Under the pieces are notes generated by a model. The model was given only the letters and a program-made list of their open reading frames with translations, did not search any database and was not told the DNA's origin. From Parietaria judaica (taxonomy: Eukaryota; Streptophyta; Magnoliopsida; Rosales; Urticaceae), in assembly GCA_954871525.1 (NCBI GenBank), contig OX940872.1, positions 10,129,180 to 10,193,179 on the forward strand: 64,000 nt of DNA, given 5' to 3'. Both the position numbers and the translations under genes were made by a program. The first letter of the stretch is position 1. Every line of letters begins with the position of its first letter. Of this stretch, positions 32,786 to 44,617 are shown piece after piece.

Positions 32786-35700
32786 AAATACAAATGTAGT
32801 TACTAAAATTACTAAAGTTACATTTGAGTAACTAAAGTTACACTAGGGTAACAAGAGTTACACTTATGTAACTAAAGTTACATTTGAGTATGTACAGTTA
32901 CTTATGTAACTTAAGTTACTAAAATAACATTTGGGTAACTACAGTTACACATGGTTACTTGGAGTTACACTAATGTAACTAATGTTACATTTGGGTAACT
33001 ACAGTTACACTTGGGTAACAAGAGTTACAATTATGTAACTAAAGTTACATTTTGGTAACTACAGTTGCACTTAGGTAACAAGAGTTACATTTATGTAACT
33101 AAAGTTACATTTGGGTATGTACAGTTACACTTGGGTAACTGCAGTTACTTATGTAACTAAAGTTACTAAAATTACATTTGGGTAACTACAGTTACACTTG
33201 GGTAATTGGAGTTACACTTATGTAACTAAAGTTACATTTTTGTAACTATAGTTACACTTGGATAACAAGAGTTACACTTATGTAACTAAAGTTACATTTG
33301 GGTATGTACAGTTACATTTGGGTAACTGCTGTTAAATTCAATATTTTCGAAAAATTGTGACATACAATTATGTAATAGCATAACTACAATTATGTAATTT
33401 AGTTACATTACCGTAATTTTACATATGTAGTTACACTTGTAATTATATATGTAATAAGAGTTACACAACGTAACTGGAGTTAAATTTTTGTAACCGAAGT
33501 TACACTTTTGTAACTGGAGTTACAATTATGTAACTGGAGTTACAATTTCGTAAGTCTAGTCATATATAATTATACTTGAAATAAGAGTTACACAACGTAA
33601 CTGGAGTTACACTTTTGTAATCGGAGTTACACTTTTGTAATCACAGTTACAATTTCGTAATCCTAGTTATATATTGTTACACTTATGTTATATATAATTG
33701 GAATTATGTAATTCTAATTAATGATATAATTGTTACATTTATATAATCGTAGTTACATTTATGTAACTTTATTTATATTCTACAGTTACATAATTCTCTT
33801 TAGATGTATGTATTCTTTTTACATTTATGTAGGTCACGTAAGTACAATTACATATGTGATTGGTACATTAATGTATGTACAATTAAATAATTATAGTTAC
33901 AAAAGTGTAACACATAATTCTCTTTAGATGTATGTATTCGTTGAATAAACACTTTTGTAATTAAAGTTACATTTTTGTAACGACTGATACACTTTTGTAA
34001 CTAAAGTTACACTTTCGTAACGAGAGCTACAAATGTGATTACAAAGGTCCTGCGAAAAAACATTATGAGCTTTACACAACGTTATGAGCTTTAAATTTAT
34101 GTCATTAGAGTTACACTTGGGTAACAAGAGTTACACTTATGTAACTAAAGTTACATGTGGGTCAGTACAATTACACTTAAGTAACTACAATAACACTTAT
34201 TTAACTAAAGTTACTAAAATTACATTTGGGTAACTATAGTTAGACTTGAGTAACTGGAGTTACACTTATGTTACTAAAGTTACACTTAGGTAAGTATAGT
34301 TACACTTGGGTAACAAGAGTTACACTTATGTAACTAAAGTTACATTTGGGTAAGTACAGTTACACTTTGGTAACTACAGTTACACTTATGTAACTAAAGT
34401 TACTAAAATTACATTTGGGTAACTACAGTTACAGTTGGGTAACTGGAGTTACACTTATGTAGTTAAAGTTACATTTGGGTAAGTACAATTATATTTGGGT
34501 AACAAGAGTTACACTTATGTAACTAAAGTTACATTTGGATATGTACAGTTACACTTATGTAACTAAAGTTACATTTGGGTAACTACAGTTACACTTGGTA
34601 ACAAGAGTTACACTTATGTAACTAAATTTACATTTGGGTAACTACAGTTACACTTGTGTAACTGAAGTTACTAAAATTACATTTTAATAACTACAGCTTC
34701 ACTTATGTAACTGGAGTTACACTTCTGTAACTAAATTTATATTTGGGTAACTGCAGTTACACTTATGTAACTAAAGTTACTAAAATTACATTTGGGTAAC
34801 TACAGTTACACTTATGTAATTGGAGTTACACTTATGTAACTAAAGTTACATTTTGGTAACTATTGTTACACTTGGGTAACAAGAGTTACACTAATGTAAC
34901 TAAAGTTACATTTGGGTATGTACAGTTACACTTATGTAACTAAAGTTACATTTGGGTAGCTACATTTACACTTGGTAACAAGAGTTACACTTATATAACT
35001 AAATTTACATTTGGGTAACTACAGTTACACTTGGGTAACAAGAGTTACACTTATGTAACTAAAGTTACATGTGGGTAAGTACAATCACACTTAAGTAACT
35101 ATAGTAACACTTATTTAACTAAAGTTACTAAAATGACATTTGGGTAACTACAGTTACACTTGAGTAACTGGAGTTACACTTATGTTACTAAAGTTACATT
35201 TGGGTAACTACAGTTACACTTGAGTAAGTGGAGTTACACTTATGTTACTAAAGTTACATTTTGGTAAGTATAGTTACACTTGGGTAACAAGAGTTACACT
35301 TATATAACTAAAGTTACATTTGGGTAAGTACAGTTACACTTGGGTAACTGCAGTTACACTTATGTAACTAAAGTTACTAAAATAACATTTAGGTAACTAC
35401 AATTACACTTGGGTAACTGGAGTTACACTTATTTAATTAAAGTTACATTTTGGTAACTACAGTTACATTTGGGTAACAAGAGTTACACTTGTGTAACTAA
35501 AGTTACATTTGGGTATGTACAGTTACACTTATGTAACTAATGTTAGAATTCGGTAACTACAGTTACACTTGGTAAAAAGAGTTACACTTATGTAACTAAA
35601 TTTACATTTGGGTAACTACAGTTACACTTGGGTAACAAGAGCTACACTTATGTAACTAAAGTTACATGTGGGTAAGTACAATTACACCTAAGTAACTATA

Positions 35701-36605
35701 GTAACACTTATTTAACTAAAGTTACTAAAATTACATTTGGGTACAGTTACACTTGAGTAACTGGAGTTACACTTATGTTACTAAAGTTACATTTGGGTAA
35801 CTACAGTTACACTTGAGTAACCAGAGTTACACTTATGTTACTAAAGTTACATTTGGGTAAATATAGTTACACTTGGGTAACAAGAGTTACACTTATGTAA
35901 CTAAAGTTACATTTGGGTAAGTACAGTAACACTTGGGTAACTGCAGTTACACTTATGTAACTAAAGTTACTAAAAATTACATTTAGGTAACTACAGTTAC
36001 ACTTGGGTATCTGGAGTTACACTTATGTAACTAAAGTTACATTTGGGTAACTACAATTATATTTGGGTAACAAGAGTTACACTTATATAACTAAAGTTAC
36101 ATTTGGGTAACCACAGTTACATTTGGGTAACAAGAGTTACACTTATGTAACTAAAGTTACATTTGCGTATGTACAGTTACACTTATGTAACTAAAGTTAC
36201 ATTTGGGTAACTACAGTTACACTTGGTAACAAGATTTACACTTATGTAACTAAATTTATCATTTGGGTAACTTTAGTTACACTTGTGTAACTAAAGTTAC
36301 TAAAATTACATTTTGGTAACTACAACTTCACTTATGTAATTGGAGTTACACTTATGTAACTAAAGTTACATTTGGGTAACTACAGTTACACTTGGGTAAC
36401 TGCAGTTACACTTGGGTAACTGCAGTTATACTTATGTAACTAAAGTTACTAAAATTACATTTTAGTAACTACAGTTAAACTTATGTAATTGGAGTTACAC
36501 TTATGTAACTAAAGTTACATTTTGGTAACTATAGTTACACTCGGGTAACAAGAGTTACACTTATGTAAAGTTACATTTGGGTAAGTACAGTTAAACTAAT
36601 GTAAT
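32786..36605. repeat. 3.8-kb minisatellite of 20-bp GTTAC...GTAAC units
   Basis: About 190 tandem units of roughly 20 bp. Typical variants are gttacatttgggtaactaca, gttacacttgggtaacaaga and gttacacttatgtaactaaa, which recur in a three-unit order of about 60 bp, sometimes with an extra ttactaaaa inserted. Every unit contains GTTAC and, six bases later, its inverted complement GTAAC, so each could form a small hairpin. Divergence between units is modest in the centre and larger before about 34100. A short satellite block also lies at about 36968-37030. Confidence 0.95.
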
Positions 36606-37381
36606 TTATGTAACTTTAGTTACATTAACGTATTTTTTATTCATTGCAACTCTATAATATTAATGTTATTCCAATATCTAAAATCAAAACTGCAAAAACA
36701 ATAATTACTTTCCTTTAAATGACACAAATTCCCAAATTAAAAAAATAAACAAAATATACTACATACATGTACTTATTTTAACTGTAATTACAATTTTTTT
36801 TTACTTTCCTCATTCGCTCCCATCGCCACTGCTTCCCAATCTCTCTCTGGATTCCAATCGCCATTTTTATCCAATTTCAACACCTCACTCGGCTTCCACG
36901 ATTGTTTTTTCTTTATTAGAATTAATATGGATGTATTAAAACAATTTTTTAACCGAAATTAAATACTTTTGTAACTGAAGTTACACTTATGTAACTGGAG
37001 TTACAATTTCGTAACTCGAGTTACAATTCAGTACTGTTATAAAAATTGAGATGCATATGTTTGTTAAGAAATGTTTTTTTTTTCTTAACAAACGTTGAAT
37101 CGAAATATAAGGAATCAGATCTTGATACATTAGATTCAAAATTAAGTATTTATGCTGAAAATATCCCAAAATTTTATATTGGGCCCTAAGACACTTAAAA
37201 GGACTTGCCAAGCAGATTATCACCATTGTTCAAAAAAAAACACTCAGTATTGAGGCTTCCTCATACGCCGATTCACGGACTGGTCGGAGTAGACATGCAG
37301 AGGAGGCTTCTTGTTCTCCTTGCTCATGCTCCTCAGCATATACCTCGATGTCTCACTCCCCGAGCTAGCTGCCCCCGATAT
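36606..37381. other. spacer in element B
   Basis: AT-rich DNA with a short GTTAC-type block at 36968-37030, then increasingly GC-rich sequence from about 37230. No credible gene is seen on the + strand; the long + frame from 37205 has no family features. Confidence 0.5.
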
Positions 37382-37885
37382 CTACATCCTCGCCGCACTC
37401 CCCATCTTCGTCGAGCTACCCCGCTTGCCCGACTCCACCGTGACGCCGAGGCCGTAGGCGGTCTTGGCAGCGCTTTCTTCGCCTTTACTGTCGTGGCCCT
37501 TCTTCCTCTTCAGCCTCTCGTTTCGCCTCGCCGAATACTCCTCGTAAAGCCAGCCTCTATCAAACAGGGGGCTCGAGTTCCCCGCCCTCTCCGAAGCGGA
37601 AACCCCAAGGTGAGGTTTGGCGTCGCCGAGTTGTATTGGACCTGGCTCGCCAGGGCCTTCAGCTCCCACGAGATCGTCATGTACTCGGGCCGTACCTCGG
37701 ATGCTTCGGCCTCGAAACCACGACTCGGCTTCACGGATTTGGCCAACGAACCTGATGAAAACCATACAATCAGATCAGAGTAATAGAGAGAGAAAGAAAG
37801 AGAGGATATGAAGCTCTCTTACCAGGAGGAGTCTGAACAATGGATTGAGGAGCTCGATGAGGTCGAAGCCTTGTTGGCGATTTGG
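37382..37885 (-). pseudogene. unrecognised captured gene fragment
   Basis: Minus-strand GC-rich sequence looks exonic but is spread over frames. A piece reading GFDLIELLNPLFRLLL (about 37878-37830) ends at a possible GTAAG donor. After a possible acceptor near 37755 comes RPEYMTISWELKALASQV, then after a frame change SPLFDRGWLYEEYSARRNER followed by LKRKKG. The motifs look like real plant protein but I do not recognise the family. It lies between the minisatellite and the ISY1 fragment and shares their orientation with ISY1. Confidence 0.5.
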
Positions 37886-37890
37886 GCAAT

Positions 37891-38118
37891 GTCGTTGAGG
37901 TCACGGAGGCGGTGCTCGCCGAGGCCCTCGTTCTGGATCTCGGCGACCTTGCGGCCGATCTCGCGGAGGATCTGCTGGCGCCACTTGTCGGCGTCGGCGA
38001 GGTCGCGGCACTCGGAGGCCAGGAAGGGGCGGCGCTCCTTAGGCTTCTTCTTCTCCTCCTCCTTCATGGTGATGGAGCGGTTGAGCATGGATTTTGCTTT
38101 CTCCTCGTTACGAGCCAT
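37891..38118 (-). pseudogene. ISY1-like: 5' exon fragment of pre-mRNA splicing factor ISY1, captured
   Basis: The minus-strand ATG at 38116-38118 opens a frame that matches the ISY1 N-terminus for 76 residues: MARNEEKAKSMLNRSITMKE, KKKPKERRPFLASECRDL, ADKWRQQILREIGRKVAEIQ, NEGLGEHRLRDLND. After LRDLND the similarity stops, and the next residues are unrelated. ISY1 is a spliceosomal NineTeen-complex-associated protein that acts with Prp16 during the first catalytic step; the intact protein is about 280-300 residues. The fragment begins 234 bp inside the right end of element B and points inward, mirroring the IPT fragment at the left end. Confidence 0.9.
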
Positions 38119-38417
38119 GGTCGCCGGACTGGTCGGAACTCCGGCGAGGGTTCTGGTTCGAAACCCTAGTTAAGGAATGGGGAGAGATTGGCGAAGAAGA
38201 CGACAACAGAGTCTGTGGGAGTAAATACTAAAAAGCTTTTTGTGGGGTATTTTAGGAAAATAATCTTTGAATTGAGCATAATTTAGATTAATTAAACCTT
38301 GAGTAGTTTTTAAAATAGTTTCACTTAAGTTGAGTATTTTGCTAATAAGCCCTTTAATCAAACCTTGAGTAGTTTTTTAAATAGTTTAATTTTATTAAGA
38401 CTTTTGCTAATAAGCTC

Positions 38418-38655
38418 AAAATATAAAGATTTTATTTAGTAAATCTTTAAGGTATTTCCAGAAAAAAGATTTAAATTAGATTTATTCTTTATTTGATTTG
38501 ATTATTTAAATCAAATCTTTGAGTGAATATCTCTAATGAGTTGGAATAAATCTTTCAAGACTGGTTGAGAGATCTTCTCCAAAGTAATTGGGCCATTCTC
38601 TATAAACAGGATGACCTGGTAACCCTAAAACACACACCTCACAATTCAGAGAATT

Positions 38656-38694
<39 letters not shown>

Positions 38695-39185
38695 TTTCTT
38701 CGATTTTCTTTGAGCTACTCTCATGGTTTTTTGAATTTTAGGAATTCGAGTACTATCCACTGGGAGCCCATGCATAATTGCGACGTAGTCCCAGAGCATA
38801 CATCAAAAGGCTTTGGGTGATTCTTCTTTATAGAAATCGCAGTCAACCTCAAGAATTGATTCAAAGACTTTGAATTCAATAAGGTACGCGTTCTTCATAT
38901 GATTAAGATATTATTATTAATACTGAAGGATCGGAATAATACTAGGTAACGAGTTAATAAATTAAAATAATGAACTCATCACGATCTGGCTAAATTAATT
39001 ATAAGTTGTGAAACAGACGGTTTGACAAGGTTTTTGGTATGAGACTCTAACCTAGTAAATTTTTTAAAGGTCAAACCGTGTGACAAATCAACGATTATAA
39101 TTTCTCATTGGTCAGTGGAGATCCTTTTAGGGTCTGGATCTGAGAGTATGACTAGGGAATCGATATCATATGGTACCGATACCCA
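38418..39185. other. flank of element A; probable decayed LTR and leader
   Basis: Has a TATA-like tataaa near 38600, a CT microsatellite at about 38658-38690, and ttttggtatgagactc near 39030, which resembles a mutated tRNA-Met primer-binding site. This suggests the LTR and leader of the gag relic that follows, but ends could not be found. Confidence 0.4.
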
Positions 39186-39189
39186 ACAG

Positions 39190-39825
39190 TAAAAAGCCAT
39201 GTTTCAAATGTTGAAGGCTGATAAGCTATGGTTAATAGTCACAGACAAACCTCTGATGATGCGTGACAAGGATGCTGGAAGTAAGGAAGAATTGATAGTA
39301 ATCACCATAGGAAGAATTGATCAGATCACTATTATACGGTGAAAGCTAACTATGTCCACTTCCTCACGACCGCGTCGATGATCCCGACTATCCGAAATGA
39401 TATTGTAAACATGAGTGCCTACCATGCTATCCAGTACTTGAAGAGGAAGTACATGGATCAGAACCCATCAGGCGACATACTTTGTTGAGAAAATTGTTGA
39501 CAAGATGTCTATTGACAAGAATGTCAAAGAACATTTCGATGCAATGATTGGTCTGGCTGACAAGGTGACTAGGCCGGGATTCTACATAAGTAGTGATATG
39601 AGAAAATTCATCACACTTCAATCCTTGACACCCGACCTGAACCAATAAGTTAATATCCTTAAACAAGGTAACTGCAACTATAAAAATCTTCTCGATTTAC
39701 TAAAAAATGGTGAAGAAAGTGCAAAAGCAGAGAACAAGAGAAATAGGGAGGAATATGAGGAGCTGAGGAAAAGTAAGATTCCTAAAAGGAGTCTGGACTT
39801 CTCACAAAGAATCGGGAATTAAAAG
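39190..39825 (+). pseudogene. decayed retrotransposon gag relic
   Basis: Frames on the + strand, shifted several times, read like a retroelement gag: FQMLKADKLWLIVTDKP, then YLKRKYMDQNPSGDIL, then KFITLQSLTPDLNQ, and a Lys/Glu-rich tail (KNGEESAKAENKRNREEYEE). No protease, integrase or RT follows. The assignment to Copia-type gag is by general resemblance only. Confidence 0.5.
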
Positions 39826-40826
39826 TTATTAACTCAGCCAACTCGAGTATAACAGTTATTACCTTACTACTTGTAACGACTCACTTTTTGGTTGCTACTT
39901 CCTATACTTAAACATTTCAACTCTTTTTTATGAAAAATGTTTCTAAAATTTTCATCAATTTTATTTTATTTTATAATAAGATATACCATATAACATGTTA
40001 AAACGAAATCTTGTAAGGATCCATAAATCATAGCGAACAACTTAAAATCAAATGACAAAATGACTTAAGTAAAATACTTAGGTTCATGGGGGGATAATCC
40101 TCTACTGAGGTTTGAAAGTAAGTTTCTAATATAAAGTTCGAAAACGATAAGTTGCGAAAAATAAGTCTCAAGGATCGGTGCCACCACTATGAATTGTATA
40201 TTCAACGAATTTGGTTCCGCTTCATCCGCTCCTAACTCCGAACTGGTTTCTTCCATGAATCTACATCACAAGTAAAATGAGCTGACAGCAAGTACCTACA
40301 AGCTAGTATAACTCGCAATAAAATAAATAACTTATATCTAATATTTTGTTTCATGTCGCAACATTTCGTACAACATCAGATCGAAAGTACATGAACATAG
40401 CATATAATATTAAAACGTATCATAATATTTATATACATATGCATAACATAATTTGCGCCCTATGTATGTACCATTGCGCACAATTAACGGGCGATCGAGG
40501 GAGCTACTGAAACCGAAACATTCCCGTAGTATCATAACATGTCATAGTAAGACTTAGTCATCTTGAGTACGACGATTTTAAAATATTTCTTATAAAATCA
40601 TATATATATATGTATATATATTCTTATCGTGAAAATATACGTATCATTTTCATATCATACGAACATTATTGTCACGCTTAAATAAACATATATACGACAT
40701 GCATACAATGACGTATAAGTAACGATCATACGAAACATATCAATCATACATAAGCATTCTCAACTATAGATATAATAAAAAATATTATTGCCATGATGTA
40801 TGTGAGTACTTGTACGTACCTTTGAT
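39826..40826. other. possible old LTR sequence, interrupted by the solo LTR
   Basis: Starts with tgtaacgactcactttttgg at about 39872, a typical LTR-like start. It continues at 43595 after the solo LTR insertion, with a GC-rich block near 43680-43790. No second copy or coding region was found, so this is tentative. Confidence 0.3.
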
Positions 40827-40831
40827 TTTAC

Positions 40832-43589
40832 TGTTGGACATGTATGTCCTTAAACAAGATATTTATCCATTTGTAAAAGATTATGACAAGTCGTTGAATA
40901 AAGATGGTACTTATTATGTTAATCTTATTATAATTTCTGTAGAGTAAAATAGAATGTTTGATTCCTTAGTTCATAAAGGATGCAATTATGTTATTATTAT
41001 CACAACAGAGTCATGTGAGGAAGAATTAATAATCATAATAAATGAACTTAAAATGTCCGTGACCTGATTAACTGGGTGGGAGCCCATTAATCGGTAAGGT
41101 CATTAATGTGACTAAAGTGACAATCCTATTCTGGATTATGTGTGTGTCACACTCACTAGAAGTGCATTAAGTATGAAGCGTCTTCATACTGGACTGGACC
41201 TGACTTAAACTCGAGAAGTTGTCATATAAGACCGTCACTGACAACTTGTAGTTGAGTCGCAAAATGATGATCAAATGGATATTAGCTCTAAGTCTTGAGT
41301 GATCATGAGTCCGAGCTGCTGGCTTGATTATTCTTTGATTTAACCGTTAAAGAAGACAAGATATTACCGCTGTTCCCAACAATATTATTTTGGGAACATG
41401 ATAGTCAGTAGTAAGGATTGCTTGATCATAGACATGGACATCACACAACTCTCTTCAGAGTCATGATGATTCCCTTGGTTGTCAGTGGTGAGAAGTGAGA
41501 GGTACCCGTGCGCAAATTATGAATCAAAACCATAAGTGGGTTACTCATAATATTACTGGCTGAGTCAAGAAAATGCATTGAGGGGCATTACGGTAAAAAC
41601 CGCCTGCTCATGTGTGGGTCATCAAGTGAAAGAACAATAATCGGTATTTGATTGAATCTAATGGACACCCTGCTGTTATAAGTGAATAATATATACCGTA
41701 TCACTAAAGAGTGCAGCCTCGGGTCTATAGTGGAATCACTTCGAGGTTTGACGAACTACTAGCAGTTCGTTGGAGCTTAAGTGATACGGGTCAATGGTCC
41801 CCAGGATAGCTCCGTAACGGATGATACGTACGTGATTAAAATACATTCTGGATAATGTTTAATCATTTGGCTCGACTTATAAAACTGACAAGTCTGTGTC
41901 AGACGTCAGATAGTTTTATCGACAGCGTGGCAAAAGTATCATATTTTGATACACAGAATTAACTGATAAAAATAAAGTTAGAGTTTAGATTTTCGAACAG
42001 CACCATGTTGTTCTAAATTAAATTCTAAGCAACTTTGCTTTTTGAACCAAGTCATTCTGACTTACGGTTTGTGATTTATGGATTTTCTAAGTTTATGACT
42101 CGGTTCGATAAGCTATGAAATTAAATCACATGTCACGAATTTAAATGATGGTGTTGCACCATGACATTTAATGTATGACAAAGAGATCAGGATTTATTAA
42201 TATAATTTAATTATTTGGATTTAATTATTAATATCTTATTAATAATTAATTAATAATTAAAGGATTTATATTAATAAATAAATAATATATTTATATATAT
42301 TGTTTTATGTGTATATTCGAATTAGGGTTTGGAGATAACAAACCCTAGCTAAATTCGAATCACTGAATTGAAGATTTTATTTTTGCGGCATAAATACCTG
42401 AAGTTTGGTATTTTGGCAAAAATCCTAAAATCAATTTAATCCATTGGATCGGTTATGATTTAGTATCAACCGTTGGATTAAGATAATTGATTTGAACCCT
42501 AATGTAATTCGAAATTGAAACTTGGTGACCAAGTTTAAGTATTTCGAATTTGCTTGATTAATTATGTCCGTTGGATCGGTTTTGAGATTTTATCTTTAAA
42601 GCCGTCGGATTAGAAATTAATTAATATTATATATATGATATTAAATTCGAATAAATTTGTGATAATAGCTCGAATTAGGGTTTTGTAAAACCCTAGGGTA
42701 TTTGACTTTATCCCTAATTGATTTGATCCATTGGATTGGTTTAAGATTTATTTTTAACCATTGGATCTAGATAATCATTAACAAATTCGAATTTAAAAAA
42801 TATATATATAATAAATTCGAAAATATATAATGTGATGATAAGATTAAATATTTTTAATCTTATCTTGTATTATTATTTAATTAAATCCCTTATTAATTAT
42901 ATCCATTGGATTTAGATGAGATTGAATCTGGATCATTGGATTGAAATAATTATTTATATTTAATTAATGGAATTCGAAAATTGGGAGGGAAAATCTCCAA
43001 ATCGGTTACAGCTTGAGCCTATAAATAGGAAGCTAATTCTACACATTTTACACACCTCTCCCCAGAGCAAAAACTCGAGCTCTCCCTCTCTCTCTAGGGT
43101 CTGCGAGTTTTCTGCTTCTGATCTCTCTTCTGGTTCGGCTTAGGAGATATTTTTCTCCGGTAGCTTTAAAAGAACCGTGAGTTAAATTTTGCGACGGAGT
43201 CCTGCCAGCGAAGCCCACGCTTCGGTAGTGAGGAATCCAGGAGAATATCCCGGAAGATCACGGGAGTTTCCCTCAGCACCGGCGGAGCCTTGCCCAAGTC
43301 AGAACGCGCAGCCGGAATCATCCGTTGAGGTACGGCCTTATGCATTGGGTAAATAAATGCAACCATCTACTGCTTTCTATTTGTTTCCTGTTCGACTAGA
43401 TTATTAATAATGAATATGAAAATATTAGATTCGAAATATCTATCAGATCTTGTTTTTGTTACCCGATATCCGTGTCGTCGGTCCGATAACAAGATTTCCG
43501 CTTTAAAATGAATTTTTTAAATGTTACCGGGACACGCGGAGGATATTATCGTGGTAAGGAAGTCGACTTGATACCTTCGATTTCCAACA
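40832..43589. mobile_element. solo LTR, 2758 bp, with perfect target duplication
   Basis: The sequence starts TGTTGGA and ends TCCAACA, the short inverted ends of an LTR. TTTAC occurs directly on both sides (40827-40831 and 43590-43594). There is no internal domain, primer-binding site or second LTR, so it is a solo LTR left by recombination. A TATA-like tataaatagg at about 43019, followed by a CT-rich leader, suggests that transcription ran on the + strand. The size fits large-LTR Copia or Gypsy families, but the family is not identified. Confidence 0.88.
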
Positions 43590-43594
43590 TTTAC

Positions 43595-44440
43595 GACACA
43601 CCCTACGCAAGATAGTTCCTACGGGGAACGACTTCTAGGTGTTTTAGAGATTCTTTCTCTAAAAAATTAGGCGGTGGAAAGGAGACGCAGAAGGTGGCAC
43701 CGTCAGTCTTTCGTATCTCGCCAGAATACTGCGAGGTCCTGTCGTCGCACTATAGAGCCTCACCGATGCCAACACGAACAGACCTTTAGAATTATTCCTT
43801 TGATCTAACGACTTTCTTGGATGTCTTTTTAGGCATGAAGACTCTTAAGCATCCTTGAAGCCTCTCGTGGTTGTCTTAAACACAGATAGTCAGGAAAAAG
43901 GAGTTGCCGATGTGTTTTATTTTATCAGAAAAGTGTGGAGAGGGTGAAGAGTATCTTTGTTCAAGGAGTGAGGGTGAAGATGGTATTTTCCATTGCCATG
44001 ATTTTACTTATTACATCACAACTTCACACGTTCTTTGAGTTAAGCCAAATACATTTTGGACAAACTCTTGTCATGGATAATAGAGTATAGCTTGGAAATG
44101 GCAGGATGTGGACTCCACTAGAAATCCCAAAACAAGTGATACTTCTTATCACAACAACGTCTTTTTACTTGCAATTCGGCTAAAAATATAAATGTTGTTG
44201 CCTTGTTACCATTTACTCCGATGAACCTTTTGTTTTGTTTGCACACAAGGTCGCATCAAATCTCCCTAGCTATATTGAACTTCTCTCATTCATAGATTTT
44301 AGGCAAGGTATTGTGTACCATCTTTCCAAAAAGTTGTGCAACATTATACTTTTTCAGTACATGTAACATAATATAATAAGCACGTTATTTGTCTGCAAAA
44401 GCATTATAAAAACACAAAACTCATCGTAACATATTATATT
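43595..44440. other. right half of the disrupted LTR-like sequence, then AT-rich DNA
   Basis: About 43595-43800 is GC-richer and LTR-like. The remainder is AT-rich with no gene recognised. Confidence 0.4.
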
Positions 44441-44617
44441 AGGGAAACTTTAAAAAAAGTCCCCCACATTTTGTCTCTCACTTTAATAAATCTGATTATC
44501 TATTCCCTAACATAACTTTTGCCCTTAATTTGACAAATATACCCTTTTTTACCAACTTTTTTACTCAGTCATCTTTCTCTCTCCTCCCACACGACTTCTA
44601 TATCCTCCCACCTCTTT

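Larger units (their letters stand above)
31333..38352. mobile_element. Mutator-like element B (Pack-MULE candidate) with captured gene fragments and a minisatellite
   Basis: The left terminus GGGCTTATTAGCAAAATACT (31333-31442) matches the inverted right terminus (38236-38352, ending gctaataagccc) over about 110 bp with moderate divergence. Both are relatives of A's termini. Inside are the first exons of a tRNA isopentenyltransferase gene (+), a 3.8-kb minisatellite, an unrecognised fragment (-) and the first exon of ISY1 (-). No transposase is seen. A perfect 9-bp target duplication is not visible at B's ends; left neighbour aatttggat and right neighbour tttaatcaa look like a damaged target inside A's terminal repeat. 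Confidence 0.75.
26875..38417. mobile_element. Mutator-like element A (DUF1985-carrying type), with element B nested in its right end
   Basis: The left terminus GGGCTTTTTAGCAAAAAACC and its neighbours (to about 26985) match, in inverted form, a right terminus that is split: 31268-31332 holds the inner part and 38353-38417 the outer part, ending gctaataagctc. The joined order agrees with the intact right terminus of element B (38236-38352). The 9 bp outside A are AGAATATGA (26866-26874) and AAAATATAA (38418-38426), a 7/9 match consistent with an aged Mutator target duplication. A carries a truncated MuDR-type transposase on the + strand and a degenerate DUF1985-type gene on the minus strand. 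The nested interpretation is inference from the split terminus. Confidence 0.72.

Noticed and set aside
32786..36605. CRISPR-like array
   Set aside because: Units are contiguous with no unique spacers, in a plant nuclear genome; it is a minisatellite.
37205..37783. 192-codon + strand open frame
   Set aside because: It is an arginine- and proline-rich composition artefact opposite better-looking minus-strand sequence.
39872..43800. Complete LTR around the solo LTR
   Set aside because: It has an LTR-like start, but no end, second copy or target duplication could be found, so it was kept only as a tentative note.
44447..44560. Left terminus of a third Mutator-like element before the FAS1 fragment
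   Set aside because: The sequence resembles such termini, but no inverted partner was found in 45-49 kb.
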